A program made the position numbers and the translations under genes. The notes beneath the pieces are model-generated. The model was given only the letters and a program-made list of their open reading frames with translations, made no database searches and was not told the DNA's origin. A stretch of 64,000 bases of DNA. Origin: Hyphomicrobiales bacterium. GTDB taxonomy: Bacteria; Pseudomonadota; Alphaproteobacteria; Rhizobiales; Rhizobiaceae. Where the stretch lies: NCBI GenBank assembly GCA_017305835.1, contig JAFKJY010000049.1, positions 1 through 64,000 of the forward strand, read 5' to 3'. Numbering within the stretch: position 1 is the stretch's first letter; each line of letters starts with the position of its first letter. Of the stretch, positions 46,624-55,035 are shown piece after piece.

Positions 46624-47865
46624 TCAGATGATGTTCGTTATGTCAGGATAGTCTGGAACCTGAATCCTGACATGGCTGATCGCGGTGTCACCGAATGGCG
46701 CAATGGGCGCATCGCGATAAAACTCATATATCTCGCGGACACGCTTGAATGACGTGAAGGTCTGTTGGGCCTCCGCGGCGGAGCCGAAGAAGCGGAGCTC
46801 GGGACCGACCTCATTGGCCGCCGGCCTCGAGATCGAGCCGGGGTCAAAGGCGGCGCCCTTGAAACTGTGCCCGTCGGCGAACGAAAGAGCCTCGTTGTAG
46901 AGTTCCTGTTTCAGGCCGACCAGCTCCGCATCCGGCAACCCCACCACCAGCACGTAGGGCGAGAAGGGTCTGCGGTCGCGCTTGGACAACTTGGCGTACT
47001 TCCGTGCGACCAACCGCACGAGCACCTTCATGCTGCCTCTGTCATACGTGGCAGAGTCAGCGTGAATGATGAAGAGCCGATCGGCGGGAGCAAGGTTGAT
47101 CGTGCTGAAATACTGACCTCTGAGCTGGGCGTAGTGATGTGCCTTCCCTCGCTTCGCGACGAACCATTCGTCGAAGAGCAAAGATGACGTGTCTATCCGT
47201 CGCAGAAAGTCCCGCTTGGTTATCACTCGCTGGCTGTCGACCGGGTCTATCGCGAGCTCTTTGATGACTCGGAGTGCATTGTTGTAGAAAAAGAACTCGG
47301 CCGCAAACGGCGAACAGTCAAAGTGCGCCACCGCTGCGTCTATGATGGCACTGAACTGGTCTGCAAATCGCTTGGCGCGGATGTCAATCGTCAATAGCGC
47401 GAGAAACTCCGCCAGCTGCGTATCGGACACGCCCAGTTCCTCGTGCTTTTTGGTAGTCCACTTCTTCGAGACAATCGTGAGGAAATTGTCCTTCAAGAAT
47501 TGCGTGTCGATCGGAAGTGCGAGCTTTTCCTGGCCCGAATCGAAATGACCGGCCAAATAGTAGTTTATTGGCGTACGGCCAGCATCCTGGCCTTCCTTGA
47601 AGTGCGCCAGCATGAACATGATCGCCGGTTTGATGACGGAGTGATTATATTCCGACTTCTCATAGTATTTGCACTGGACCGCTGTGACATCGGTCGCCGT
47701 GTAGACGTCGACATCCTCGATGCATTCGATGGCGATGCGGTCACCGTCGCTCGGCAGATTGAAAAGGGTGAGGATCGATCGATCAAATTGGTAGAAATAG
47801 CCAAGGATCGTCGAAACGGCGGTGCGGTCAGCCATCGCATGCATATCCATTGGGTGCGGAGCCAT
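46624..47865 (-). CDS. DUF4297-type nuclease partner of HerA
   Basis: 413 residues from ATG 47865; MADRTAV at 47835 is an alternative start. An N-terminal region of the Cap4/DUF4297 kind: GYFYQFDRSILTLF, then IECIEDVDVYTATDVTAVQCKYYEK, which gives the E-D...QxK (PD-(D/E)XK) active site around Glu50, Asp51/Asp53 and Gln64/Lys66. The middle and C-terminal domain is a helical, unassigned sensing region. It ends 12 nt before the HerA start. HerA-DUF4297 pairs degrade DNA when activated. I assign the family from the motif and the HerA neighbour; similarity elsewhere is weak. Confidence 0.72.
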   Translation of the reverse strand: MAPHPMDMHAMADRTAVSTILGYFYQFDRSILTLFNLPSDGDRIAIECIEDVDVYTATDVTAVQCKYYEKSEYNHSVIKPAIMFMLAHFKEGQDAGRTPINYYLAGHFDSGQEKLALPIDTQFLKDNFLTIVSKKWTTKKHEELGVSDTQLAEFLALLTIDIRAKRFADQFSAIIDAAVAHFDCSPFAAEFFFYNNALRVIKELAIDPVDSQRVITKRDFLRRIDTSSLLFDEWFVAKRGKAHHYAQLRGQYFSTINLAPADRLFIIHADSATYDRGSMKVLVRLVARKYAKLSKRDRRPFSPYVLVVGLPDAELVGLKQELYNEALSFADGHSFKGAAFDPGSISRPAANEVGPELRFFGSAAEAQQTFTSFKRVREIYEFYRDAPIAPFGDTAISHVRIQVPDYPDITNII

Positions 47866-48107
47866 GACATCCCGTCACTGAGCTGTCCCCTGAACAATAT
47901 CCGACCGCCGGACTCTGCATATCGACAATCGTTCCGCATTCCATGATTGTTTGTCCCGCGGTCCTATACCAGAGATTGATTACAATGTGAGCCTGACGGA
48001 ATCTATTGCCGGAGACATGCCGAAATGCCCGGTCGCGAAGGTGAGAAGGATCACCTGCATATGTGTTGCTGCTTCAGTGAGGATTTGATCATCGCGTCCG
48101 TGGGGAG

Positions 48108-48224
48108 ATGAACGCTGTCATCGCAAGGCTCGCCGACGGTCGCGTTCCCATCAAGGAGATCGTGCGCCGCACCGGCCATAGGGTCCGCCAGGTGATCCGC
48201 GGCGAGAGGACGGATATCCGCTAG
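48108..48224 (+). pseudogene. ISL3-type transposase HTH fragment
   Basis: A 38-codon piece (MNAVIARLADGRVPIKEIVR, TGHRVRQVIRGERTDIR, then TAG) that matches the internal helix-turn-helix region of ISL3/IS1193-like transposases. Both flanking parts are missing. A short internal deletion appears after RRTGH. Confidence 0.55.
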
Positions 48225-48249
48225 CGCATCCAAGAGGCATTCGGATGTA

Positions 48250-48360
48250 TCAAGACGGTCGCCGGGCAGCACAAGACGAAGTTCCGCGGTCGCGACCGCG
48301 TCGGATAGGCGTTCACCTTCGCCGCCGCTGCCTACAAGCTGCGGCTTCCCTAGCTCGTGA
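48250..48360 (+). pseudogene. IS5/IS1182-like transposase C-terminal remnant
   Basis: Reading KTVAGQHKTKFRGRDRVG, then a TAG where Trp is expected, then AFTFAAAAYKLRLP. KFRG...AFTFAAAAYNL is the C-terminus of many IS5/IS1182-type transposases. Only the last 35 codons remain. Confidence 0.5.
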
Positions 48361-48370
48361 CGGTGGCGAA

Positions 48371-48620
48371 ATGAACGTCCCGGCGAATTGCCCATTGATC
48401 GGTCGCTGGCGCATCGTACAGGCCGACCCTGTGGGATCGCGCTTATCTCGCCCTCGATTGGCCAGCCATCATCACCGACGGCGCCGGCAACTACGGCGAA
48501 ATCGCCTTCGGCGCCATGCAGGCGACCCTGGACCTCGATGACGGCTCCACCGAGATCACGTTCACCAAATACAGCGGCGATGAGGCCAACCTCAAGGCAA
48601 ACGGGAGCCTTCTTCAATAG
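48371..48620 (+). pseudogene. frameshifted conserved hypothetical protein
   Basis: ATG 48371 opens MNVPANCPLIGRWRIVQAD, then the next frame carries LWDRAYLALDWPAIITDG, GEIAFGAMQATLDLDDG and ends at TAG 48620. An extra C in the CCC near 48428 explains the break. The GRWRIVEAD...GEIAFGAMQ pattern is a widespread small hypothetical protein in proteobacteria, normally longer at the C-terminus. It is adjacent to the two transposase remnants. Function unknown. Confidence 0.6.
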
Positions 48621-48689
48621 CCTGCTAGGTGTTCAGCCCGGCATTTGACCTGCCGATCTACTCTGAATAGGCTACGCGCCAACGCCGGT

Positions 48690-49430
48690 TCAGGAAACCT
48701 GATCCTCGACGACATCGGCCTCTGGCTCTTCTTCGCCGTCCCCCTCCCCGCTCGCCAATCCGGCCGCAACATCTCCCGCCAGCAGCTTTTCCTTCGACAG
48801 CAATCCAGCGTCCTCGAGCGCCTCGAAGTCGGGCAGATCGCGCAGCGTGTCGAGACCGAACTCGAGCAGGAACGTTTTTGTCGTGACATAGGTGTAGGGC
48901 GCGCCGGGCGTGGGGCTACGAGGCCCGGAGGCGATAAGCTTCGCGCCGCGCAGATGGCCAATCAGATCGCGGCTAATCTCCTTGCCGAAAAACGAAGACA
49001 GTTCGGCGCGGGTGATCGGCTGGAAATATGCCACGCACATCAGCACCAGCACTTCGGACTGTGTCAGGTCGGTCCCCTTCTCACCTCCACCCACGGCCGC
49101 ACGAATGGCGTCGGCATAGGCTGGCCGGGTGAGATGTTTCCAGCCGCCGGCGACAGCGATCAGGTCATAAGGCCGGCCGCGCAACTCCTCGCGAATGTCG
49201 TCGATCAGAAGATCGATGCTGCAGCTCTTGCCGACGATCCGCGCAAGCACCTCGCGGGTGACCGGCTCGCTCGCCGCGAAGATGGTCGCCTCGACCCGGT
49301 TCATCCATTCGCGCCAGCGCGCCTCCGGCGGCAGGTGATCCAGCTCCCGGTCAAACAGCTGGTCAGCTGATCGACGGTCATCTGACCGCAATATCCCTCG
49401 TCTGCGCGTCGCTTCCGCCATGCTCGTCAC
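48690..49430 (-). CDS. scpB: ScpB-like segregation/condensation protein
   Basis: 246 residues from a GTG overlapping the DUF1403 stop (GTGA); an ATG at 49421 is an alternative. The two winged-helix repeats of ScpB are visible: WMNRVEATIFAASEPVTREVLARIVG, then GWKHLTRPAYADAIRAA, TDLTQSEVLVLMCVAYFQPITRAEL and the second LIGHLRGAKLIASGPRSPTPGAPYTYVTT. An acidic tail of about 25 residues follows. ScpB partners SMC in chromosome organisation. On repABC plasmids of Rhizobiales it pairs with DUF1403 in a conserved maintenance block. Confidence 0.82.
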   Translation of the reverse strand: MTSMAEATRRRGILRSDDRRSADQLFDRELDHLPPEARWREWMNRVEATIFAASEPVTREVLARIVGKSCSIDLLIDDIREELRGRPYDLIAVAGGWKHLTRPAYADAIRAAVGGGEKGTDLTQSEVLVLMCVAYFQPITRAELSSFFGKEISRDLIGHLRGAKLIASGPRSPTPGAPYTYVTTKTFLLEFGLDTLRDLPDFEALEDAGLLSKEKLLAGDVAAGLASGEGDGEEEPEADVVEDQVS

Positions 49431-50443
49431 AGCCCATAGATGCGGAAGGTCGGCCGGCCCGACAGTTCGCGCACGGCGCCGAGTTCGACCAGCCGGTCGA
49501 ACAGGCGGCGCAGCCCGCGATCGCTCATGCCAGCGATCTTTTCCGAGGCGACGATCGCGTCGTGGGACAGGAGCTTTTCGATGACAAGATCCGACGCCCG
49601 GGCCCGGAGTTTTGGAGCGACCGCGAGCAGCCGGTCCGCGCGGCGCTCGAGCCCAGCCGAAAGATCAATGGCGCGCAGCGCTGCGCGCGCCTGCGCGGCC
49701 AACAGGCCTTTGGCACGCTCAGGATTTGTCTCATCGCCTGTCGCCACCGAGCTGACTGCCGATCGACGCGGGCGGGCGCTTGTGCCCAAGACCGCCTCGG
49801 CGCCCAGCAGCGGCACCGCCTGCGCCCAACCCAGCCGTTGCGCCAGCAGGGCGTCGGCGAGCCAGGCTCCGACGGTGCGATCGAAGCCATATCGTTCGGC
49901 GAGTGCGATGGTGCTTGTCATCATTCCCACCGTCCCGGCGCTGGCGGCTAGCTGGCGAAGATCTTCCGTGAGGGCGCTCACGCTCTCGTCGTCACGCGCG
50001 AGACCGAGGTCATCCAGCACCGCGCCGATGCTCACGTCGGTCAGCAGTTTCTCCGTAGGCGTGCCGGTTAACCGGCGCCAGGCCAATAGCATCCTCCCAG
50101 CGGGCCCGACATCATCTCCGGGCCGGGTGAGCAGCACGGCCTCGCGCAATGCCGCTTCATCCTCGACGCGCCCCGCCTGCCGTGCGGTCACGCCGGCGGC
50201 AGCAAGCGCCAGCCGCTGCCGCCAAGCGCCAGCCCACCGCTCCTGCCGGCGGACCACCGCATCAAGCGCGCCGATGGTAGCGCCTGCGGTGAGCGCGAGC
50301 TCCTCAACATCTTTTCCCGCAAGGCTTTGCGCATCCGGGACAGCACGGCGCAGCCAGGCCGGCACCGCTACAGCCTGCAAGACCGAAGGGGCACCGGTGA
50401 GTACCGCTTGGAGACGCAGAGAGGATTTCGGGCGCAGAATCAT
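49427..50443 (-). CDS. DUF1403 family protein
   Basis: 338 residues from ATG 50443 (a GTG at 50452 is also in frame). A helical protein matching DUF1403: RPKSSLRLQAVLTGAPSVLQAVAVPAWLRR, ALTAGATIGALDAVVRRQERW, LLTDVSIGAVLDDLGLARDD. Restricted to plasmids and islands of Rhizobiales and relatives, nearly always beside scpB and a tyrosine recombinase. Molecular function is unknown. It is divergent from the recombinase across 125 bp containing a perfect inverted repeat. Confidence 0.82.
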   Translation of the reverse strand: MILRPKSSLRLQAVLTGAPSVLQAVAVPAWLRRAVPDAQSLAGKDVEELALTAGATIGALDAVVRRQERWAGAWRQRLALAAAGVTARQAGRVEDEAALREAVLLTRPGDDVGPAGRMLLAWRRLTGTPTEKLLTDVSIGAVLDDLGLARDDESVSALTEDLRQLAASAGTVGMMTSTIALAERYGFDRTVGAWLADALLAQRLGWAQAVPLLGAEAVLGTSARPRRSAVSSVATGDETNPERAKGLLAAQARAALRAIDLSAGLERRADRLLAVAPKLRARASDLVIEKLLSHDAIVASEKIAGMSDRGLRRLFDRLVELGAVRELSGRPTFRIYGL

Positions 50444-50519
50444 CGCAACCACGATGAATCATGGCGGCGCTTTTGGCAATCTGATTGGCTGCAAACCGCC
50501 GCGCATGTCGACAGGGTAA

Positions 50520-50550
50520 AACGAATGATAATCTTGCATTATCATTCGTT
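50520..50550. repeat. perfect 13-bp inverted repeat beside a tyrosine recombinase
   Basis: AACGAATGATAAT (50520-50532), 5-nt spacer CTTGC, ATTATCATTCGTT (50538-50550): 26 of 26 arm bases match. With 11- or 12-bp arms the spacer would be 9 or 7 nt, the range of tyrosine-recombinase core sites. It lies 18 bp upstream of the recombinase start and could be its recombination site, its operator, or the operator of the divergent pair. Confidence 0.75.
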
Positions 50551-50568
50551 GTGCTCTCTATATGAGAA

Positions 50569-51801
50569 ATGGCCCAAAACGTCGAGCAAAAGCCCAAAAA
50601 TCACGTCGCGCGACCCTCCCGACCATCCTACAGCACGGGGCCCGCAGAAGATGTTTCGACGGCGCACCCGGCGGCCGACACGGCAAAGCCCAGGGTCGAC
50701 GACCTGCCCGACATCATCGACGTCGTCATCGAGATGGGTCGCGCGCCGGAAGAACCGTCGGCGGAAGTTCAGACGCCCTCCCCTCCCCTTTCGGTCGTCT
50801 CGAACCCGCGTCTGCCGGCGCATCTCGACGCGCTCGCCGGGCGCGCCCGAGACTATGTCGAGGCGGCGAGCTCGGCCAACACCCGCCGCGCCTATGCCGC
50901 CGACTGGAAGCACTTTGCCAGCTGGTGCCGCCGTCAGGGTTTTGCGCTCATGCCGCCCGATCCCCAGGTGGTCGGCCTCTACATCACCGCACTCGCATCC
51001 GGCAACGCCGCGACCGGAGACAAAAAATCGGTTTCGACGATCGAGCGCCGGCTTTCGTCGCTCTCCTGGAACTTTTCGCAGCGGAGCCAACCGCTCGACC
51101 GCAAGGATCGCCACATTGCCACCGTCATGGCCGGCATCCGCAACAAGCATGCCGCCCCGCCTCGGCAGAAGGAGGCGGTGTTGCCGGAGGATCTGATCGC
51201 CATGCTGGAAACGCTCGATCGCGGTACGCTGCGTGGCCTGCGCGACCGCGCCATGCTGCTGCTCGGCTTTGCCGGTGGCCTGCGTCGTTCCGAAATCGTC
51301 GGGCTCGATGTCGGCCGCGATCAGACGGAAGACGGCCGCGGCTGGATCGAATTTTTCCCCGACAAGGGCGTGCTGGTGACGCTGCGCGGCAAAACCGGCT
51401 GGCGTGAGGTCGAGGTCGGTCGCGGCTCGTCAGACGCCACCTGCCCGGTCGTGGCGCTGCAGACCTGGCTGAAGCTCGGCCGCATCGCGCACGGCCCCCT
51501 CTTCCGGCGTGTCACCGGCCAGGGCAAGGCGGTCGGCGCTGAACGGCTCAACGACCAGGAGGTCGCCCGCCTTGTCAAGCGCGCCGCCCTCGCGGCTGGC
51601 GTACGCGGCGATCTTTCCGAAGGCGAACGGGAAAAGCTGTTTGCCGGGCATTCGCTGCGCGCCGGCCTCGCCTCCTCGGCCGAGGTCGACGAACGCTACG
51701 TGCAAAAGCAGCTTGGCCACACGAGCGCCGAGATGACGCGCAAGTATCAGCGGCGGCGCGATCGTTTCCGAGTCAACCTCACAAAGGCCAGCGGGCTGTA
51801 G
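50569..51801 (+). CDS. tyrosine recombinase/integrase
   Basis: 410 residues. A long low-complexity N-terminus (about 1-80) precedes a SAM-like core-binding domain (YVEAASSANTRRAYAADWKHFASWC) and the catalytic domain: Arg in GGLRRSEIVGL, HSLRAGL, and the LGHTSAEMTRKYQRRRDRFR ending with the nucleophile Tyr. All R-H-R-H/K-Y features appear present. Such enzymes next to DUF1403-scpB probably resolve plasmid dimers rather than integrate phages. A palindrome with lox/dif-like geometry is directly upstream. Confidence 0.85.
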   Translation: MAQNVEQKPKNHVARPSRPSYSTGPAEDVSTAHPAADTAKPRVDDLPDIIDVVIEMGRAPEEPSAEVQTPSPPLSVVSNPRLPAHLDALAGRARDYVEAASSANTRRAYAADWKHFASWCRRQGFALMPPDPQVVGLYITALASGNAATGDKKSVSTIERRLSSLSWNFSQRSQPLDRKDRHIATVMAGIRNKHAAPPRQKEAVLPEDLIAMLETLDRGTLRGLRDRAMLLLGFAGGLRRSEIVGLDVGRDQTEDGRGWIEFFPDKGVLVTLRGKTGWREVEVGRGSSDATCPVVALQTWLKLGRIAHGPLFRRVTGQGKAVGAERLNDQEVARLVKRAALAAGVRGDLSEGEREKLFAGHSLRAGLASSAEVDERYVQKQLGHTSAEMTRKYQRRRDRFRVNLTKASGL

Positions 51802-51829
51802 AGGCGAAAATCCCCCTCCCCTCCCCTGC

Positions 51830-52183
51830 TCAGTGCGCGGCTGCAGGAGTTTTGTTGTTGAGGTTGGCCTCGGTATCATTGGGCGATAGGGCACGCAGCA
51901 CCGCCTCAGGCTCGCGGTCCATGACACGAAGCAGATTACGGGCAGCGCCACTTGGCTGCCGCTTGCCCTGCTCCCACTTCTTGTAGCCGGATGGGCTGGT
52001 TCCCAGCACGGTCGCCATCTCATCCTGTGTCAGGTCGAGCTTCTTGCGGATGGCTTTGGCGTCGACCGCGCCAACATCGACGCTGTGTACCTTAATACCG
52101 GCAACGTCCTTACCCTGCGCGTGCGCCAGAGCTTCCGACATAGACTGGATCAGATCAGCGCCGAATTTTGTCATCTCGCTCAT
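51830..52183 (-). CDS. HTH-type antitoxin (HigA/NadS-like)
   Basis: 117 residues. N-terminal toxin-binding-like part (MTKFGADLIQSMSEALAHAQGKD) and a Cro/CI helix-turn-helix: AIRKKLDLTQDEMATVLGTSPSGYKKWEQGKRQPSGAARNLLRVM. Order toxin then antitoxin, with the start overlapping the toxin stop by 4 nt, is the HigBA arrangement. It presumably represses from the palindrome at 52527-52545. Confidence 0.85.
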   Translation of the reverse strand: MSEMTKFGADLIQSMSEALAHAQGKDVAGIKVHSVDVGAVDAKAIRKKLDLTQDEMATVLGTSPSGYKKWEQGKRQPSGAARNLLRVMDREPEAVLRALSPNDTEANLNNKTPAAAH

Positions 52184-52518
52184 GTCCTGCTCCTGTTCGC
52201 TGCCTTGATCGCCTTGGCGAAGGCTGCAACCGCTTTTGCCTCGTCCGGCTTCAGATCGACCTTTTCATTCTTGCCGTATGCCAACAGCGCGTAGATCGGT
52301 GCGTCATCGCTGTACCAATAGTAGATGACCCTTGCGCCACCGCGCTTACCCTTGCCCTTGGCGCCGAACCGCATCTTTCGAACGCCACCGGTACCTGGAA
52401 TCTCATCACCCACCTGCGGATTTGCAGCGAGAAAGTCGATCAGTTCCTTCCGCTCATCCTCGCTAAACAGCTCCGCCGCCTGCTTGATGAACAATGGTGT
52501 CTCGGCGACGGTCTGCAT
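52180..52518 (-). CDS. RelE/HigB-family toxin
   Basis: 112 residues from ATG 52518; the in-frame start at 52536 would run through the operator. Pattern typical of the HigB2/RelE subgroup: AELFSEDERKELIDFLAANPQVGDEIPGTGGVRKMRFGAKGKGKRGGARVIYYWY, then IYALLAYGKNEKVDLKPDEA. Basic RelE-type mRNA interferase surface; cleavage of ribosome-bound mRNA is expected. With the following antitoxin it should stabilise the plasmid. Confidence 0.85.
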   Translation of the reverse strand: MQTVAETPLFIKQAAELFSEDERKELIDFLAANPQVGDEIPGTGGVRKMRFGAKGKGKRGGARVIYYWYSDDAPIYALLAYGKNEKVDLKPDEAKAVAAFAKAIKAANRSRT

Positions 52519-52526
52519 GCGCTTCC

Positions 52527-52545
52527 TATAACCCAATGGGTTATA
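52527..52545. promoter_or_regulatory. palindromic operator of the toxin-antitoxin operon
   Basis: TATAACCCA-A-TGGGTTATA, 9-bp arms around one base, 9 bp before the toxin start. It also provides a TATAAC-like -10 on the minus strand. Typical of an antitoxin autorepressor site. Confidence 0.65.
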
Positions 52546-52667
52546 TACGAGCCAGGGGTGGGCGGAGTCAATGGCCGATCCACCGAAACGACGCCTTCAA
52601 TCGATCGTTTGTACTTATCCTCTGCATTTGGAAATCCGCTCCAGAAACGCACTTTCAGGCGCTCCAG

Positions 52668-53618
52668 ATGGCCGCTGACACACAAAATCGCGCTTCCCGT
52701 CGACCACAGGGACGGCTTATCGGCTATGCACGCGTCTCCACGGACGAACAGACCACCGAAGCGCAGGAGATCGAGCTGCGCGCCGCCGGCTGCGATCCGA
52801 TTGTCCAGGAGCACGGCTCAGGCGCTTCCCGCATCCGCCCTGCCCTCTCCAAGCTTGTCCGCGAGATCGGCGTCGGCGACACGCTCGTCGTCGTGCGCCT
52901 CGATCGCCTGGCGCGATCCGTCAGCCATTTGCTCGAGGTGATCGAGGATCTGACGGCCAGGAACGCCCATTTCCGATCGCTGCGGGATCCGATCGACACC
53001 ACGACGCCGCAGGGCATGTTTTCGCTGCAGGTTCTTGGCGCCGTCGCCCAACTCGAGCGTGCGCTGATCTCCGAACGCACGAAGGCGGGAATCAAGGCCG
53101 CGAGATCCAAAGGCAAGCTCCCCGGCAATCCCGGTATCCGCGAGCGTCGGCCGGAGGCGCTGGCGAAGGTGACGGCGGCGCAGAAGGCCGCCTTTGGCGC
53201 ACGCGTCCAAGCCACAGCAAATCAGTGGCTGCCGACAGTGAGGCGGATGCGGCCAGACCACAGCTGGGACGACATTGCGCGCTTGCTCAAGCAACGCGGC
53301 CTCGATTGGACGCCGGAGCGCCTGCGCCGGGCGGTAAAGTGGCTGGTCGCCGAGCATCTCACCGATCCTGGCCTGCTCAGGAAGTCCCCTCCCCGTCTGC
53401 CGGAAGACCGTCTGATGACCCTGGTGGCCGGCATCCATTCCTCGAACCCGGACCTGACGCTGCGCGAAATCGCCGGCCAGCTCGAACGCCTGCATGAGCG
53501 CACGCCCCGCGGCGGCTCGAAGTGGTCGCCCTCCTCCGTCAAGAACCTGATCGACCGAGCTCGCCGTTCCGGGCTCATCGCCGACATCGGCTCGAATGCA
53601 GGCGCATCCGCCGGGTAG
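52668..53618 (+). CDS. serine recombinase (resolvase family)
   Basis: 316 residues from ATG 52668. Resolvase N-terminal domain: RLIGYARVSTDEQTTEAQEIEL with nucleophile Ser in YARVSTDEQ, then VVVRLDRLARSVSHLLEVIE, MFSLQVLGAVAQLERALISERTKAGIKAARSKGK. The C-terminal 150 residues are longer than in Tn3 resolvase, with a second DNA-binding part (DHSWDDIARLLKQRGLDWTPERLRRAV) and a late TLREIAGQLERL helix pair. Convergent with repC; a plasmid-borne resolvase for multimer resolution is likely. Confidence 0.85.
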   Translation: MAADTQNRASRRPQGRLIGYARVSTDEQTTEAQEIELRAAGCDPIVQEHGSGASRIRPALSKLVREIGVGDTLVVVRLDRLARSVSHLLEVIEDLTARNAHFRSLRDPIDTTTPQGMFSLQVLGAVAQLERALISERTKAGIKAARSKGKLPGNPGIRERRPEALAKVTAAQKAAFGARVQATANQWLPTVRRMRPDHSWDDIARLLKQRGLDWTPERLRRAVKWLVAEHLTDPGLLRKSPPRLPEDRLMTLVAGIHSSNPDLTLREIAGQLERLHERTPRGGSKWSPSSVKNLIDRARRSGLIADIGSNAGASAG

Positions 53619-53629
53619 CGGAGGCATCA

Positions 53630-54970
53630 TTACCAGCCCTTTTTCTTCATGCTGTCACGCAGGGCGCTGCTGATCTCCAACGCACTGGCGCCCACCCCGG
53701 TTTCAGCGCCCCGCGCGTCAGGCGTGCCTCCTGCCACGCCTGACGCGGCAGCCTTCTCCAGCGCCTCCATTCTGGCATTGAGCAACGCCGTAACCATCGG
53801 CCAGACCGAGAATTTTTGCTGCCGGGCACGCTCCACCAGATCGCGGAGATAGCCGCCCCGACTGCGGATGTGCTCGGCCCGTTGCAGGATCGCGGCCAGC
53901 ACGATCGCCGCATGCTGCTGACCCATGACCTCGACCGCCTCCTGCCAGGCGCTTGGGCTGATCCCCATGCTTGGCCGGGCTCGATCGGCGGCGGCGGCAA
54001 GATCCCGCCAGATCCGGATTTGCCCACCCTCGGCGTAGGGCACGATGTCCGGGCAGGCGCTTAGCACCATCCCCAACGGCAGATCCCGCCTTGGCAGGCT
54101 CCGCACATTGTCGGTATCCTCGGCGGTGCCGCTCGCTTCGGTTTTATTTCCTAAGCCGTTTTTAGTTTCACCGGTAGGATTATAGTCTGGGTTTGAATTT
54201 TGTATGTGGCGCTCAGAATGAGACTCATTGGCGTTCGAATCTTCTGATTTAACAAATGTTTCCAACGTCTGGTGGACATCAGCCCACAGATCTTCCAGCT
54301 CATCGGCAAGCGCCTCCAGCACCTGTCGTGGCGCAGTTCTCGGAAGCCGCTCAATAATTGTCTCATAGCGACGCTGAAAGCCGCGCCAGTTGCCGGGCAC
54401 GTTTTCGTTGATGCCGGCATCGATCATCTTGGTCACGTCGCGCCGGCAGATGGTCAGCCGCTCCTTGACCACCCGGAATGCTTTGCGCTCGGCAGCGACG
54501 GCTTCTGCTAGCTCCCGAAACTCCGCAGCACGCGCCAGGATCGGCGCGAGATCGAATCCGTAGGCCTGCTCGATCGCTCCGCCCTGCCCTTTCCGGGCGA
54601 AGCGTTTGCCGTTGGGGCTGTCCCTGCGGATGACAAGCCCCGAAGTCACCAGATTGGCGAGATGACGGCGCAACGTCGCCGGCGACATGCCGTTGGCCCT
54701 ACGGATGAGCTGCTCGTTCGACGGGAAGACGATCAGGTTGCCCTCCCCACTGAGTTCCTCGTCGCGATGGAACGTCAACAAGGCGTTGAGGATGGCGAGA
54801 GCGCGATCGGTAGCACCGAGCACCTCCTTGGCCTCGCGAATGTCCCTAAACACCTGCCATTTGGAAACCGTGGCGCCCTGATCTATCTTCTTGGCCGTTA
54901 CCTGGCTTGAAATCAGGCCAAGCGTCATCGGCCGCCGCCCAAAGGGCGTCGTTGCGGTATGCGTCTGCAT
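53630..54970 (-). CDS. repC: plasmid replication initiator RepC
   Basis: 446 residues from MQTHTATTPFGRRPMTLGLI, the RepC start. The N-terminal DNA-binding region (VFRDIREAKEVLGATDRALAIL, FPSNEQLIRRANGMSPATLRRHLANLVTSGLVIRRDSPNGKRF) and the C-terminal SAWQEAVEVMGQQHAAIVLAAIL, IRSRGGYLRDLVERA are characteristic. RepC initiates replication by binding the origin inside its own gene. Its translation is normally limited by an antisense RNA from the repB-repC gap. Complete. Confidence 0.93.
   Translation of the reverse strand: MQTHTATTPFGRRPMTLGLISSQVTAKKIDQGATVSKWQVFRDIREAKEVLGATDRALAILNALLTFHRDEELSGEGNLIVFPSNEQLIRRANGMSPATLRRHLANLVTSGLVIRRDSPNGKRFARKGQGGAIEQAYGFDLAPILARAAEFRELAEAVAAERKAFRVVKERLTICRRDVTKMIDAGINENVPGNWRGFQRRYETIIERLPRTAPRQVLEALADELEDLWADVHQTLETFVKSEDSNANESHSERHIQNSNPDYNPTGETKNGLGNKTEASGTAEDTDNVRSLPRRDLPLGMVLSACPDIVPYAEGGQIRIWRDLAAAADRARPSMGISPSAWQEAVEVMGQQHAAIVLAAILQRAEHIRSRGGYLRDLVERARQQKFSVWPMVTALLNARMEALEKAAASGVAGGTPDARGAETGVGASALEISSALRDSMKKKGW
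54137..54260. other. AT-rich segment within repC, candidate oriV
   Basis: A run visibly richer in A/T than the rest of repC (stretches like TTTTATTTCCTAAGCCGTTT and GATTTAACAAATG). In studied repABC plasmids the origin lies in an AT-rich tract in the middle of repC. Encodes the low-complexity Asn/Ser-rich linker. Confidence 0.5.
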
Positions 54971-55035
54971 TCCCTTTACCTTTTGTTAGGCAAAAGAAAT
55001 CCGCTCGCCGAAACGGCGCCGAGTCACGAAGACTC

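Noticed and set aside
49440..50519. Ser/Arg-rich frame antisense to DUF1403
   Set aside because: Low-complexity shadow with no fold signal; DUF1403 is well supported.
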